Below are positions 63,784-64,000 of a stretch of DNA of 64,000 bases, one piece after another. This DNA is from Nereocystis luetkeana. Taxonomy: Eukaryota; Sar; Phaeophyceae; Laminariales; Laminariaceae. Each line of letters starts with the position of its first letter. Positions within the stretch are counted from its first letter, which is position 1. The DNA lies in contig JARUPZ010000003.1 in assembly GCA_031213475.1 (NCBI GenBank), positions 7,804,740 to 7,868,739 on the forward strand, given 5' to 3'. Below the pieces are notes generated by a model that was not told the origin of the DNA, did no database searches, and saw nothing but the letters and a program-made list of their open reading frames with translations. Made by a program: the position numbers and the translations under genes.

Positions 63784-64000
63784 CTACCCTTGGGCATCCT
63801 TCCTAGGACCCTCCCCCCCCCCCTCCATTTCCGGACGTATATGCCTTCCACGACAACATCCCCGTGGCCGACCAGAGCCCATCGACAGCCGACTCCCCTT
63901 TCCGCCTCTACTGCGAACGTAGCATCGACGGCTTCGGCGCGACCCATGAGCAAGAACAACCCGACGGCTCAGTCCGCCCCATATTTTGTTTTTCTTTCAT
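63784..64000 (+). pseudogene. Ty3-like RNase H fragment, runs off the window
   Basis: After a C run the frame gives FRLYCERSIDGFGATHEQEQ, then PDGSVRPIFCFSF. It fits the DAS-x-GIGAxLEQ...DGxxxPIxxxSR block of Ty3-type RNase H, with ERS where the catalytic Asp (DAS) would be expected. The right end of the window cuts it. Confidence 0.55.

Larger units (their letters stand above)
62002..64000 (+). mobile_element. LTR-type (Ty3-like) polyprotein remnant with an N-terminal NADAR domain, truncated by the window
   Basis: In order are a NADAR domain (62246-62703), a Pro/Ser/Thr linker, a retropepsin (DTGS at 63092-63103 to LLGRDSW), a spacer, and a Ty3-like RNase H start (DGFGATHEQEQPDGSVRPI, near 63926-63984). 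No RT was seen between protease and RNase H, so the copy may have an internal deletion. It has at least three frame changes and one in-frame stop. The region past 64000 is needed to see the integrase and the LTR. Confidence 0.65.

Noticed and set aside
1..64000. Bacterial or viral chromosome as source
   Set aside because: Very low coding density, SINEs, MITEs, DIRS remains and an intron-like gene do not fit.

Overview
The window looks like nuclear DNA of a eukaryote, most likely an alga or other protist; a brown alga or other stramenopile would fit but cannot be proven from sequence alone. The signs are three single-exon short-chain dehydrogenase (SDR) genes, one candidate gene with a 2.4 kb intron, a tyrosine-recombinase (DIRS-type) retrotransposon, tRNA-derived SINEs, many TA-flanked MITEs, a broken LTR-type polyprotein, and abundant trinucleotide (CTG, TAC) and mononucleotide (G/C) tracts. 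No operons, bacterial signals or CRISPR were seen. Gene density is very low and most of the window is layered repeat DNA.

Layout. 0.8-5.6 kb: a frame-broken DIRS-like element (RT, RNase H, zinc ribbon, tyrosine recombinase), with a second non-autonomous element inserted in its RNase H. 5.7-10.2 kb: a 110-bp tandem repeat, a degenerate array of ATGGGATCCC-like words, and otherwise nothing recognisable. 11.0-11.9 kb: SDR gene 1 (minus). 12.2-13.4 kb: a mosaic of inverted fragments of the DIRS 3' end, a MITE, a dispersed repeat and a SINE with a 9-bp target duplication. 14-16.7 kb: open frames on both strands, unresolved. 17.5-18.6 kb: an exact tandem duplication carrying MITEs, one nested in another. 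19.9-20.6 kb: second copy of the element found inside the DIRS. 22.0-22.9 kb: SDR gene 2. 23-42 kb: repeat-rich, with MITEs, two copies of a SINE, a tRNA-like sequence, a 377-bp MITE of another family and a polyQ frame. 42.3-43.2 kb: SDR gene 3. 45-53 kb: dispersed and tandem repeats around a 1.37 kb fold-back array of TTAGGGGATCC words that sits between inverted 330-bp arms. 54.2-57.5 kb: a candidate two-exon gene whose intron is a tandem array with CTG runs. 58.5-61.5 kb: local duplications and microsatellites. 62.0-64.0 kb: an LTR-type polyprotein in which an ADP-ribose-related NADAR (YbiA-like) domain precedes a retropepsin, running off the window.

The only genes I regard as intact are the three SDR paralogues (299-300 aa, same strand, all catalytic residues present). 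They are probably NAD(P)-dependent oxidoreductases of the SDR9C/retinol-dehydrogenase type. The rest is mobile elements and their remains, or weak hypothetical frames.

The most unusual pattern is the 9-mer TACCWGGTA. It occurs 21 times exactly, against about 0.5 expected. In two places a related copy without it shows that it arose by adding 7 nt at a TA dinucleotide, as expected for excision footprints of a TA-targeting (Tc1/mariner-type) transposon.
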